Source: Pedobacter sp. ISL-64
GTDB taxonomy: Bacteria; Bacteroidota; Bacteroidia; Sphingobacteriales; Sphingobacteriaceae
Assembly: GCF_018613605.1 (NCBI RefSeq)
Contig: NZ_JAGGPU010000006.1
Span: forward strand, 416,411-480,410
Length of the DNA stretch: 64,000 bases
Direction: 5' to 3'
A program made the position numbers and the translations under genes. Positions 9,811 through 18,098 of this stretch are shown here, piece by piece. Below the pieces are notes generated by a model. It was not told the origin of the DNA and did not search any database. It worked only from the letters and a program-made list of their open reading frames with translations. Position 1 is the first letter of the stretch; every line of letters starts with the position of its first letter.

Positions 9811-10579
9811 GCTGTGCTTCTTTTAAAAATATAGTTGAATGAATTAACCTGGTAGTAAGGAAATGCGTATAGGCATTACGGTGTGCTGCTTTGCTTTCAA
9901 AGTTCGTTTCGCCTTCTAACCAGTCGTCAGGAATTAAATTAATAACAGACTCGATCTTTTCAGGGCTAAGTAGTTTGCTGAATTCATCATTTACACTTTC
10001 GAGTTCAGTAGCCCACGGTAACAATACGTGGTCTTTAACCAAAAAGAAGGGTTTAATAGCCTGCTCTTCCCAGTTCTGCCAAGAATGATGAAAATATAAT
10101 GCAGCACCATGGTCGATTAGCCAAAGCTCCTTATGCCACAGCAACATATTGGTATTTCTGCAGGTACGGTCCATGTTGGTTAAAAAACAATCTAGCCATA
10201 CAATCTGCGAAGCAAGTTTAGCATCAACCGTAGTTACAGTCGGATCGAATGTTATTGCGCCAGATAAATAGTGTAATGCCAAATTTAAGCCCACGCTGGC
10301 TTTTAGCAGATCCTGTATTTCTTCGTCGGGTTCTGTTCTCCCAAAAGCTTCATCTAAATTAGCAAAAACCAATTCAGGTACACGCAAACCTAAATAGCGG
10401 GCTATTTCGCCACCAATTAGTTCGGCAATTAAAGCCCGGGTACCCTGTCCTGCCCCTCTAAATTTAAGTACATATAAAAAGTTATCATCAGCTTCCGCAA
10501 TGGCAGGCATAGAGCCACCCTCGCGCAAAGGCGTAACGTATCTGGTTACATTTACCGTTCTAAGTTGTAAATCGTTCAT
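9788..10579 (-). CDS. HipA-like kinase family protein (HipA_2 type)
   Basis: This 263-aa protein resembles the HipA_2 family, a compact relative of the HipA/PI4K-like kinase fold. Visible motifs are YVLKFRGAGQGTRALIAE (nucleotide-binding Lys region, residue about 33), the catalytic-loop-like segment FLTNMDRTCRNTNMLL (about 130-147) and LWLIDHGAAL (about 152-161), where IDHG takes the place of the metal-binding DFG. It lacks the N-terminal domain of true HipA toxins and there is no HipB-like partner nearby. The partner is instead the overlapping DUF3037 gene. Kinase activity is inferred, not shown. Confidence 0.8.
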   Translation of the reverse strand: MNDLQLRTVNVTRYVTPLREGGSMPAIAEADDNFLYVLKFRGAGQGTRALIAELIGGEIARYLGLRVPELVFANLDEAFGRTEPDEEIQDLLKASVGLNLALHYLSGAITFDPTVTTVDAKLASQIVWLDCFLTNMDRTCRNTNMLLWHKELWLIDHGAALYFHHSWQNWEEQAIKPFFLVKDHVLLPWATELESVNDEFSKLLSPEKIESVINLIPDDWLEGETNFESKAAHRNAYTHFLTTRLIHSTIFLKEAQHAREILI

Positions 10580-11166
10580 ATCTGCAGATAGAATGGCCTT
10601 TTATTTATTTAGGGCACAATTCTAAACTTGCTGCAAATTTAGCAGAATTCCAACAATAAATTGGTCAAAGTTTAGTCGTAAAGATTCTGATGGGAGGTCT
10701 ACTGATCAATCGTTAAAAATAAACAGTTATTTTTTTGAAGCGCAAAGCCAGTAGCCATTAGGGAGGGTTCAGTCCTGCTGTCCATTCCAATCCTTTTGGT
10801 TAAAACCCGATATTAAACAATGCAACGGGCGTCCAAAAGGGATTTCCATTTCCATCAGGGCTATGTGGCTTGAACAGTAATTTATTTCAAAGTCAGGAAG
10901 TGTTAAGTAAATTGGCTACTGCAGGGAAAACGAAGCTAAGAGCAGGGACCAATTAACCTAAACCCGACCATAGTGAAATGCCCCGGTTCTTCATCGGGGC
11001 AGAAACGGGGGCGGGACTACCTTAAGCGAAGAACCATCGCAATTGCTTTCCAAATAACAAGAAATGATCAATTTATTTTGACGCTCTCCTTTGCACAAAT
11101 GAGGCCCGTAAATTTTTGCCGTCTATGCTATAAACTTCATCAGTTTGCAGTATTATTTAACCTCGA
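10580..11166. other. 587-base intergenic region with inverted repeats
   Basis: No convincing gene; the longest frame (10973-11170, plus) has no family features and overlaps a hairpin. The region holds an imperfect inverted repeat, AATCCTTTTGG (10789-10799) against CCAAAAGGGATT (10833-10844), and a GC-rich hairpin GCCCCG/CGGGGC (10980-11000). Its wording (GGGAGGGTTCAGTCCTGC) looks like a dispersed intergenic element of this bacterial group. Confidence 0.45.
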
Positions 11167-11355
11167 CTAATCATGCCCCAAATAAGCATTTCCTGCAGGC
11201 GTCATCGCAGACGACCACTGAACCGAATCGCGGTTAATTTTAATCAGGCCCATGCTTTCTAATTCTTCATATTCTTCTTCCATCCCACCTAAAACCGAAG
11301 AACTAACCTGTTGATTGATTACCTCAAGTAGAGATATGATTTCTGATCTTTCCAT
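11167..11355 (-). CDS. hypothetical small protein, 62 aa
   Basis: The frame starts MERSEIISLLEVINQQVSSS and is acidic, soluble and without signal peptide. The last third (GLIKINRDSVQWSSAMTPAGNAYL) looks like the end of a small winged-helix or similar fold, but I cannot name a family. An ATTATTTG near-match to the -7 consensus lies just upstream. It is probably real because of the natural codon pattern, but function is unknown. Confidence 0.5.
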   Translation of the reverse strand: MERSEIISLLEVINQQVSSSVLGGMEEEYEELESMGLIKINRDSVQWSSAMTPAGNAYLGHD

Positions 11356-11466
11356 AAAACAAATAATTAGCTATATTTTAATTAACATAAATATAATCAA
11401 AATGTTTATCGCTTAATAAACATTTTCAAGGGTTTAAGGTTGTATTTATATCCTGATTTAATTACT

Positions 11467-11847
11467 ATGGAAGCACACATTTATTATCTTTTCATTATGG
11501 CCTTACCCGTAGCTTGCATCGCATGGACAGTTACCAAAGAAGAAATATTTAAAGAAGCACGTGAATTTTGTGTAGACCGTTCGAAGAATTGCAATAAGTT
11601 ATTTAAACGAAAGTTTTTTTATGTTTTTACCTGCGAATATTGCTTCAGTCATTATGTAACCGCTATTCTGCTTTTTATTACCAAATTCACCTTACTTTAT
11701 CCCGATTGGCGTGGTTACGTTATTTCTTTCTTTTCGATAGTATGGGTGGCAAATGTTTATATGAGTTTATATAACATTATCCGTATCGATCTGAAAAAGG
11801 AAAAGATTAAAGCTCAGCGAGAAGAATCAGCACTCAAAAACGATTGA
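11467..11847 (+). CDS. hypothetical membrane protein with CxxC motif
   Basis: I chose the ATG at 11467 over an in-frame TTG at 11440 because it places a hydrophobic helix (residues 5-20) at the N-terminus. The 126-aa product has about three membrane segments and a conserved-looking FTCEYCFSHYVTAILL segment, in which CEYC precedes the second helix. This pattern recalls DUF1360-like membrane proteins, but I am not certain. It lies 44 bases upstream of the KTSC gene in the same direction. Confidence 0.6.
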   Translation: MEAHIYYLFIMALPVACIAWTVTKEEIFKEAREFCVDRSKNCNKLFKRKFFYVFTCEYCFSHYVTAILLFITKFTLLYPDWRGYVISFFSIVWVANVYMSLYNIIRIDLKKEKIKAQREESALKND

Positions 11848-11891
11848 AACCATTTGTAATTGTAGCTGTTTTTAAGGTATAAATTAATATT

Positions 11892-12095
11892 ATGCCATCA
11901 TCAGTAATCAAATATTTTAGTTATGATGCAGCTACAGAAACATTGAAAATCATCTTTGTAACCGATATGATTTATTTGTATAAAAAGGTTCCCGAAAAAA
12001 TTTACAAGATGTTAAAGGCTTCCGGTTCGAAAGGAAGATATTTTAACCGTCACATTAAGGATAAATTTAAATTCCAGAAACTGGAGGAAGAATAA
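11892..12095 (+). CDS. KTSC domain protein
   Basis: The whole 67-aa protein is a KTSC domain: Ser-Ser-Val-Ile near the start, a YDAATETLKIIFV strand, then VYLYKKVPEKIY-like and KASGSKGRYFNRHIKDKF segments. The domain is short, often carried by phage, restriction or DNA-related neighbourhoods, and its biochemical role is unknown. Only one base separates it from the following Fpg/Nei glycosylase, so they form an operon, which hints at a nucleic-acid-related role. Confidence 0.8.
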   Translation: MPSSVIKYFSYDAATETLKIIFVTDMIYLYKKVPEKIYKMLKASGSKGRYFNRHIKDKFKFQKLEEE

Positions 12096-12096
12096 T

Positions 12097-12831
12097 ATGC
12101 CCGAAGGTCCATCAATAGTAATATTAAAAGATTTAATCAAAGCGCTCCATTTGGGTAAACCAGAAGTACTGGAAGTAGCAGGCAATGCAAATTTCGACAA
12201 GGATAGATTGCTCCATGAAAAGATCCAGGATTTTAAGAGCTGGGGTAAACATTTCCTGATCTGTTTTAACGATTTCACAATCCGTATTCATTTTATGCTA
12301 TTTGGCAGTTATTTAATTAATGAGCGTAAAAAAGCGCCATTAAAATTGGGACTGATCTTTAAAAAAGATGAATTAAACTTTTATACCTGCAAAGTTGACC
12401 TCCTGGAAGGAGATGTTAAAAAACATTACCACTGGGAAAATGATGTATTGGCTGATGAGTGGGACAGCAGTACAGCTATTAAAAAGTTAAAAGAAAAACC
12501 CCAGGCGCTGGTTTGCGACATATTGCTGGATCAGCAGATTTTTAGTGGAGTGGGTAATATTATTAAAAACGAGGTCTTATACCGTACCCGTATACATCCC
12601 TTATCCAAAATTGAAAATTTACCACCTGCAAAATTAAAGGCACTGGTTAAGGAAGCCAGAAATTATAGTTTTGATTTTTTAAAATGGAAAAAGGAAAATA
12701 CATTAAGTAAGCATTGGGATGTATATAGTAAGAAAGAGTGCCCGCTTAAGCATAAGATGGAGAAAAAAGAACTCGGAAAAACACATCGGCAAACTTATTT
12801 CTGTAAAAAATGCCAAAGACTATATGTCTAG
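12097..12831 (+). CDS. Fpg/Nei family DNA glycosylase-AP lyase
   Basis: This is a base-excision repair enzyme for oxidised bases. It starts MPEGPS, giving the catalytic Pro2 and Glu3 after Met removal. The helix-two-turn-helix is LLDQQIFSGVGNIIKNEVLY (about residues 145-164). The C-terminal zinc finger has an unusual ligand set: ECPLKH followed by YFCKKCQ, i.e. Cys-His-Cys-Cys rather than four Cys. At 244 aa it is shorter than Fpg (about 270) and looks more like endonuclease VIII relatives. It is the second gene of an operon with the KTSC protein. Confidence 0.85.
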   Translation: MPEGPSIVILKDLIKALHLGKPEVLEVAGNANFDKDRLLHEKIQDFKSWGKHFLICFNDFTIRIHFMLFGSYLINERKKAPLKLGLIFKKDELNFYTCKVDLLEGDVKKHYHWENDVLADEWDSSTAIKKLKEKPQALVCDILLDQQIFSGVGNIIKNEVLYRTRIHPLSKIENLPPAKLKALVKEARNYSFDFLKWKKENTLSKHWDVYSKKECPLKHKMEKKELGKTHRQTYFCKKCQRLYV

Positions 12832-12985
12832 CTAAAAATATTTTTTCGGCTTAAAATTTCCGCTCATAAATATAAACCGCTAAATGTTAAGCGTTTAAAT
12901 TATAACACATCTTTTATCAAAACAACGAACTATAATCTTAAAGTAAAAGAAATGTTAAACTTTTAGGAATTTTCTAAACTAGTCC

Positions 12986-13052
12986 TATATTTGTCATCGA
13001 GAGCGTTAATTTAGATACGGGTATATGGCTTAGGCTGTATGCCCGTTTTTTG
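12986..13052 (+). ncRNA. candidate short transcript: promoter box plus intrinsic terminator, antisense to idi 3' end
   Basis: A perfect TATATTTG -7 box (12986-12993) is followed only about 25 bases later by a strong terminator hairpin: ACGGGTATA pairs with TATGCCCGT (one G-U pair) around 13017-13045, followed by TTTTTTG. The predicted RNA of about 50 bases ends inside the 3' end of idi, on the opposite strand. It could be a small RNA, a leader remnant or a terminator for read-through into idi. No covariation was tested. Confidence 0.35.
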
Positions 13053-13572
13053 TTTTAGCCGTTGATGCATGCGCTACAACTTTATCCAAGCAGATTCTTA
13101 ACCACGGCGTATAAGCACTTGGATTAATCGCAATATCCTGTGCCAAGGTCTCCAAATCCATATACTTAAAGCTTTCTACTTCATCGTGATTTATAACTGG
13201 TAATTCATCACTCATGCCAAAAAAAACATGATCAACTTCGTGTTCCGTTAACCCATCTTCAAATATTGCCTTGTAGGTAAATTTAAACAGATAGTTCAAT
13301 TCACAGTCCATCCCCATTTCTTCCATCAATCTCCTTTTTGCTGCATGGATATTACTTTCTCCAATACGAGGATGACTGCAACAGGTATTCGTCCATAAAC
13401 CTGCAGAATGATATTTGCTCATTGCTCTCTGCTGCAGTAATAGTTCGCGTTTAGAATTAAAAATAAAAACAGAAAAGGCACGGTGCAATACACCTTTCTC
13501 GTGCGCTTCCATTTTATCCATCTGTCCTTTCGGCACATCCTCCTCATCAACCAGAATAACTTGTTCTTCCAT
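13030..13572 (-). CDS. idi: isopentenyl-diphosphate delta-isomerase, type 1
   Basis: The enzyme interconverts IPP and DMAPP, feeding isoprenoid and carotenoid synthesis. The 180-aa protein has the Nudix-like type 1 IDI fold: HRAFSVFIFN, the active-site Cys in LWTNTCCSHPR, the metal-binding Nudix-like helix AAKRRLMEEMGMDCEL, and EHEVDHVFFG with the catalytic Glu region. Its start follows the crtB stop codon directly, making it the third gene of the carH-crtB-idi operon. The last codons form one arm of a hairpin that is a plus-strand terminator. Confidence 0.95.
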   Translation of the reverse strand: MEEQVILVDEEDVPKGQMDKMEAHEKGVLHRAFSVFIFNSKRELLLQQRAMSKYHSAGLWTNTCCSHPRIGESNIHAAKRRLMEEMGMDCELNYLFKFTYKAIFEDGLTEHEVDHVFFGMSDELPVINHDEVESFKYMDLETLAQDIAINPSAYTPWLRICLDKVVAHASTAKTKNGHTA

Positions 13573-14409
13573 TTAAATTACATTTAACTTATTACGGATA
13601 ATAGAACCAAACATCAAACCAACTTTACGCGTGTTCGAAATTCTTATCCTTTCAGTCATAATTTTTTCAGCACTTAAGCGCTTTATTTTAGCAAATAATT
13701 TTTTATAATAGATATAAGACAAATATACACCATTTCTGGATGCTGTGGGCAACTGCTTGATACCAGTTAAGGCCATTGCAAATTCTGCTTCAATTTCTTT
13801 TTCGATTTCTTTTTTTTGATGATCGCAGAATAGGGCTAAATTAACATTGGGAAAATAATTCCGACTAAGTGTTTGATGATCAGCCTTCACATCCCTCAAA
13901 AAATTAACCTTCTGAAATGCGGAGCCCAATTTCATAGCGTAAGGCTTCAATTGTTCATAATCTGCAATACTGCCATTGGTAAAAACCTTTAAACACATTA
14001 AACCTACCACTTCTGCGGAGCCTAAAATATATTCGTTGTAAAGTTCTGGTGTATATTCTTGCGTAGAGAGATCCATCTCCATACTCCTCAGAAAAAGAAC
14101 AATCAGCTCCTGATCTATCTGGTATTGATTGACAACCCTTTGGAATGAATTTAAAATGGGGTTTAAACTAATGCCCAGGTTAATGGCTTCGAAAGTATCC
14201 TCCTTAAATTTTTCTAATAAAAAATTCTTGTCATAGTGATGGAAACTATCTACAATTTCATCTGCTAAACGTACAAAGCCATAAATGGAGTGTATGGGTT
14301 GACGCAGTTCTTTACCAAGAAAATAAATACCATAAGAAAAGCTGGTACTATACAACTTAGTGGTAAGCCGGCTACAATTGGCAGATAGTTGATCAAAAAT
14401 TTCTTTCAT
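13573..14409 (-). CDS. crtB: phytoene/squalene synthase family protein, probably phytoene synthase
   Basis: This 278-aa enzyme joins two prenyl diphosphates head to head. Both Asp-rich motifs are present: VRLADEIVDS (Asp50, Asp54) and NFLRDVKAD (about residue 170). The start at 14409 (MKEIFDQLSANCSRLTTKLY) is preferred to the upstream ATG at 14445, because it matches the family N-terminus and leaves a 17-base overlap with the regulator gene, typical of coupled genes. Operon partners (CarH-like regulator, idi) point to carotenoids rather than hopanoids. crtI and crtY are not in this window. Confidence 0.9.
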   Translation of the reverse strand: MKEIFDQLSANCSRLTTKLYSTSFSYGIYFLGKELRQPIHSIYGFVRLADEIVDSFHHYDKNFLLEKFKEDTFEAINLGISLNPILNSFQRVVNQYQIDQELIVLFLRSMEMDLSTQEYTPELYNEYILGSAEVVGLMCLKVFTNGSIADYEQLKPYAMKLGSAFQKVNFLRDVKADHQTLSRNYFPNVNLALFCDHQKKEIEKEIEAEFAMALTGIKQLPTASRNGVYLSYIYYKKLFAKIKRLSAEKIMTERIRISNTRKVGLMFGSIIRNKLNVI

Positions 14410-15295
14410 GTAAAAAAGGGTATTGTATTGTTTTTTCAAATTCATCGAGCGTTTTAAACCAGTTGATATGCTCGATATTGTTTAGTTTACCGATAACCTC
14501 ACTATTTCCCGCAAGATGAATCTTAGCGGATGAACATATTTCAGACAATTGATCTATGTATTTTTGTGCGGCAGGTTCCAATCTTGACTTTATCATAAAA
14601 AGCAAAACATGACCTACATTTAATGTAGAAAATATCCGCTTAATTGAATCCAACGGAACTTTGCTACCTAAGAAAATAACTTGATGATGATGCATCCTCA
14701 GCATATAACTGGCAAAAAGCAGCCCAATATCATGATCCTCGTCTTCCGGTAAAAAAAGAAGCCAACTTTCGCCAGTATGCTTTGCTAAAGGAAGATTATT
14801 GATATGTGTAAATATTTTTTGACGGATAATGTTTGATAAAAAATGCTCGTGTGCAGGGCAAATATCGTCTTTTCGCCACATTAAGCCCAAACGGACCAAT
14901 AATGGATACATTATTTTCCGGTAGCAATCAGAAAGTCCCAACTGATCAATGCTTTGATCAATTAAATGATTAAATGAGTGCTCATCAAAAGCCAAACCAT
15001 GCCTAATAAGTTGCGAAACATAATCTGCCTGCTCATCGTCAGTGGGATATGAAAACTGTTGATCGAGAAGTTTATCAATCGCTTCATCAGAAAGGCTGCA
15101 GATTTTAGAAATTTTTAAACCGCTTTTATTTAAGCTTACGATGTTTAATAGTCTTCGAAGCTGCTTATCATCATATAAACGCGTATTGCCTTGAGATCGC
15201 ATCGGACTCAGTGCATTGTACCGCTGCTCCCAGATCCTGATGGTATGAGAATGGATGCCCGAAAGCTGTTCAAGATCTGAAATAGAATAAGTCAT
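14393..15295 (-). CDS. CarH-type MerR regulator with B12-binding domain
   Basis: The 300-aa protein starts with a MerR helix-turn-helix (ISDLEQLSGIHSHTIRIWEQ) and goes on to a four-helix B12 cap and a Rossmann B12-binding domain. The CarH/LitR light-sensing signature W-x9-EH is intact (Trp140, Glu150, His151), and so is the E-x-H-x2-G cobalamin loop (Glu186, His188, Gly191), where His188 would ligate cobalt. Known CarH proteins bind adenosylcobalamin, repress carotenoid genes in the dark and release DNA on light. It heads an operon with crtB and idi, which fits that role closely. Confidence 0.9.
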   Translation of the reverse strand: MTYSISDLEQLSGIHSHTIRIWEQRYNALSPMRSQGNTRLYDDKQLRRLLNIVSLNKSGLKISKICSLSDEAIDKLLDQQFSYPTDDEQADYVSQLIRHGLAFDEHSFNHLIDQSIDQLGLSDCYRKIMYPLLVRLGLMWRKDDICPAHEHFLSNIIRQKIFTHINNLPLAKHTGESWLLFLPEDEDHDIGLLFASYMLRMHHHQVIFLGSKVPLDSIKRIFSTLNVGHVLLFMIKSRLEPAAQKYIDQLSEICSSAKIHLAGNSEVIGKLNNIEHINWFKTLDEFEKTIQYPFLHERNF

Positions 15296-15297
15296 TA

Positions 15298-15333
15298 TTT
15301 TGTTTAAATATATTCAATAAAATCTAAACAAAA
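15298..15333 (-). promoter_or_regulatory. candidate CarH operator: 9-bp inverted repeat over the operon promoter
   Basis: TTTTGTTTA (15298-15306) and TAAACAAAA (15325-15333) form a perfect 9-bp inverted repeat with an 18-base spacer, 3 bases upstream of the regulator ATG. On the minus strand the arms coincide with a TTTG -33-like box and a TATATTTA -7-like box. A dyad laid across -33 and -7 is the classic MerR-family arrangement and suggests autoregulation. Confidence 0.55.
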
Positions 15334-15457
15334 AAAAAGAAGAAAAAGTTTTTACTAAAACGAACTGGTATTACGATGTAATCGTCATAATTGAATTCAC
15401 ATGAAACGCCTGCTAAACACTGTAAATTTTAACTTGATGACCGGATAAAGTAAGCGG

Positions 15458-15733
15458 TTAAAATACTTTTTCGGTAAGCAGTACACCTCTTTCGCCATTT
15501 CCTGTTTCAATAGTATGTACATTTTTATAAGAATGGCTAAAGAAATCGTAGCCATGTTCCCTTTGTTTAATAGCAACCGTACTTAGCGGATAGCTTAAGT
15601 TAGTTTGCATGCACTGTAAACTACCGTTAGCCAGTAGCAGAAAATCACAGTCGTAACCTTGCTCCTGTAGTTCAATAACCTTTTTAGTAATAGACACGTT
15701 TAATCTATTAGCGGTGCGGGTTCTATTTTTCAT
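15458..15733 (-). CDS. hypothetical protein, 91 aa
   Basis: This is a small soluble protein with no signal peptide. The segment KKVIELQEQGYDCDFLLLANGSLQC resembles the small Bacteroidota proteins that are often mislabelled phosphoribosylpyrophosphate synthetase; I cannot assign a function. It lies upstream of the CarH operon in the same direction, separated by 162 bases, so it probably has its own promoter or terminator. Confidence 0.6.
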   Translation of the reverse strand: MKNRTRTANRLNVSITKKVIELQEQGYDCDFLLLANGSLQCMQTNLSYPLSTVAIKQREHGYDFFSHSYKNVHTIETGNGERGVLLTEKVF

Positions 15734-16022
15734 GGGATATTGTTTTAGGTGATTAGGGATGATTATTCTGGTTATTAAATATATCTATTAATAACTACGA
15801 TTCAAAATGCAATATATTGTTATACAAGTAATTAAATAAATTTGTTTTATTCTTTTTATAAAAACCTTTCATCGTCGGTTTTCGCTGATCATGTTTCTTG
15901 CATAAAAAAACATATACGTATCATATTTACTACAAAAACCAACTAAACATCATTGCAGGCCTAAAATAATTTCTTTATTTAAAAAGCAACCTATAATTTC
16001 GTTTAACCTTAAAACACACCTA
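15734..16022. other. 289-base divergent intergenic region
   Basis: An AT-rich spacer between the divergent 91-aa gene and the LytTR regulator. It must hold promoters for both. I find no convincing dyad or terminator. Confidence 0.3.
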
Positions 16023-16763
16023 ATGAAATTAACATGTATCGTAATTGATGACGACATTCACGCCGTCAACGGTATAAAAACATACATCAACAACCTCGCA
16101 AACGTTCATTTAATAAAATCATATACAGATCCTTTACAGGCATTAAACGAAATTACTGTAGGAGATCATGTTGACATTATTTTTATAGATGTTGATATGC
16201 CTATGATATCGGGGTTAGAATTATCAAAAGCAATCAGGCATAAAACAGACAAATTAATTTTCACCACTTCGCATTCTAAATATGCCTATGAAGCTTTTGA
16301 AATGAATGCAAGCGCTTATTTATTAAAACCATATACCTTTGCCCGTTTTGCGGAGACCATAAACAGATTATTTCCCCTTAGCCCCAGCTTACCGAATGTT
16401 AGTATTAAACGAGAAGATGATTATTTCTTTGTAAGGAACAAAAATGAGAAAAACAGCTTAATTAAAGTAAGGTATACAGATATCGTTGCGATAGAAAGCC
16501 TGCAAAACTATGTCAGGATTTTTACCCTAAACGAAACCATTGTATCATACATTGCACTATCAGAAATAAAGATTATTTTAAAAGATTATCAGAATTTTGC
16601 TCAGGCACACCGCTCATTTATTATTGCTAAAAACTACATTGAGAAAGTTGAGGGTAATACCCTAAAAATGATCAATGATTTAACCATCAACATCGGAAAT
16701 AGTTACCGTGAGAGCATACAGGACTACATAAAAGAGAAAACGATTAAAACTAACCGCTCTTAA
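16023..16763 (+). CDS. LytTR-family response regulator
   Basis: The 246-aa protein has an N-terminal receiver domain (acidic pair IDDD at residues 8-11, phospho-acceptor Asp in IIFIDVDMP near residue 56, FTTSHS switch Thr, Lys in LLKPYTF) followed by a LytTR DNA-binding domain (IKVRYTDIVAIESLQNYVRIF to the C-terminus). It lies just upstream of a LytS-like kinase, with which it likely forms a two-component system. A paralogue follows at 18099, the two probably arising by duplication. Confidence 0.9.
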   Translation: MKLTCIVIDDDIHAVNGIKTYINNLANVHLIKSYTDPLQALNEITVGDHVDIIFIDVDMPMISGLELSKAIRHKTDKLIFTTSHSKYAYEAFEMNASAYLLKPYTFARFAETINRLFPLSPSLPNVSIKREDDYFFVRNKNEKNSLIKVRYTDIVAIESLQNYVRIFTLNETIVSYIALSEIKIILKDYQNFAQAHRSFIIAKNYIEKVEGNTLKMINDLTINIGNSYRESIQDYIKEKTIKTNRS

Positions 16764-16854
16764 ACTAATTTTTTAGTATTTTCGTTATCTAAACAATTAA
16801 ACGCTTATGGTTTTATTGTTTAGTATATATAGCCGTTCCTCAATCAACTAGCCA

Positions 16855-17936
16855 ATGACGCTTATCGCTAAAAAAAACAAATTACACAAAATTTCAGCCT
16901 GGTTTTCGGGCAAAAGACTTCACATTTTAGGTTGGACCATATTCATATTTTACGAGGCCATAATCATCGGCATCTTTGCTGGCAGATTCTCTACACTAAG
17001 CACTTATGTTATTTTTTATAGCTTAAACATTGCCACATTTTATTTCCACGCACATGTAGTTTTGGCTTTTGCCCTGAAAAAAATTAATGAAAGATGGTGG
17101 AAATTACCCCTGTTTATTTTACTTGAACTAGGTGCTTATTTAATATTAACGGTTTGTTTAGATTATATCGTAATTAATTATACCGATTATAATGGTCCTA
17201 TTAAATTGACATTTAATGCAGCTTTTTTTGCTGCGCCGATTTACCGGGCCATATACTTTATGTGCTTCGCTACCAGTTATTATTTTCTCCTTAATTTTCT
17301 CGAAGAACGGAAAAAGATTGAAGACCTGGAAAAACAACGGTTAAATAACATTATCCAGATAGCCAAATCAGAAAATGCCTTTTTAAAGGCACAGATACAG
17401 CCTCATCTGTTATTTAATACTTTAGATTTCATTTATCAGAACGCTAAAAATTCTTCTCCGGTTGCCGCAGAAGCCATTCATTCCCTCGCAGAGATGATGC
17501 GCTATTCGGTCGACAGCAATCAGGATAAAGAATTTATTTTGCTTGATGAGGAGATTAACCAGGTAGAAAACCTCATCAACCTGCACCAGCTCCGTAAAGA
17601 TCACCATTTACAGCTCCGTTTCTGGTACGATGATGAAATACGTAACACTAAAATCATTCCTCTAGTATTAATCACTTTGGTAGAAAACATGTTTAAACAT
17701 GGCGAGCTGCTTACACCATCACATCCTGCCGAAGTGAGTTTGAGCATCAAGAATCATCAACTTATAATAGAAACCTCAAACTAATAAAAGCAATTAAAGA
17801 TAACTCAGGTTTAAGTTCCGGAATGGAAAACATAAAGAAGCGTTTAGCTTACACCTATGGCAAAAATGCTGAATTCAGCTACTTTACTGATTCAGACCAG
17901 TGTTTCAAAGTAATTCTTGTTATTACAATTAAATAA
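16855..17936 (+). pseudogene. LytS-like sensor histidine kinase (His_kinase domain), frameshifted in ATPase domain
   Basis: The first frame (16855-17784, 309 aa) has four hydrophobic helices (about residues 20-145), a coiled linker, then the His_kinase domain with phospho-acceptor His in LKAQIQPHLLFNTL and the N-box LVENMFKHG. It stops at LIIETSN. The next 150 bases in the -1 frame continue the protein: GLSSGMENIKKRLAYTYG, the expected G-box, ending at 17936. One base appears to be missing near 17781. No standard slippery heptamer is visible. The listed protein alone lacks the G-box and would not bind ATP properly. Frameshift, error or rare recoding are all possible. Confidence 0.8.
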
Positions 17937-18098
17937 GAAACCTGCTTTAATAATTTTAGCCGAAAATTTCAAATTACACAATAATCTCAAAAGAAAAGCT
18001 GATTTTCCTTGCCGAATACATAAAAATCCGTTTCGAATGTGTTTTTTTTTCATTTTAATGGTTGAAATTGTAATTTGCATCAACTAAACCTATAAAAA

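Noticed and set aside
10973..11170. Plus-strand frame of 65 codons
   Set aside because: It runs through a GC-rich hairpin and dispersed-repeat wording, has no family features and overlaps the end of the 62-aa gene; I do not call it a gene.
17775..17790. Programmed -1 frameshift in the sensor kinase
   Set aside because: The local sequence TCAAACTAATA is not a recognised slippery heptamer and no downstream pseudoknot is evident; a one-base deletion or error is simpler.
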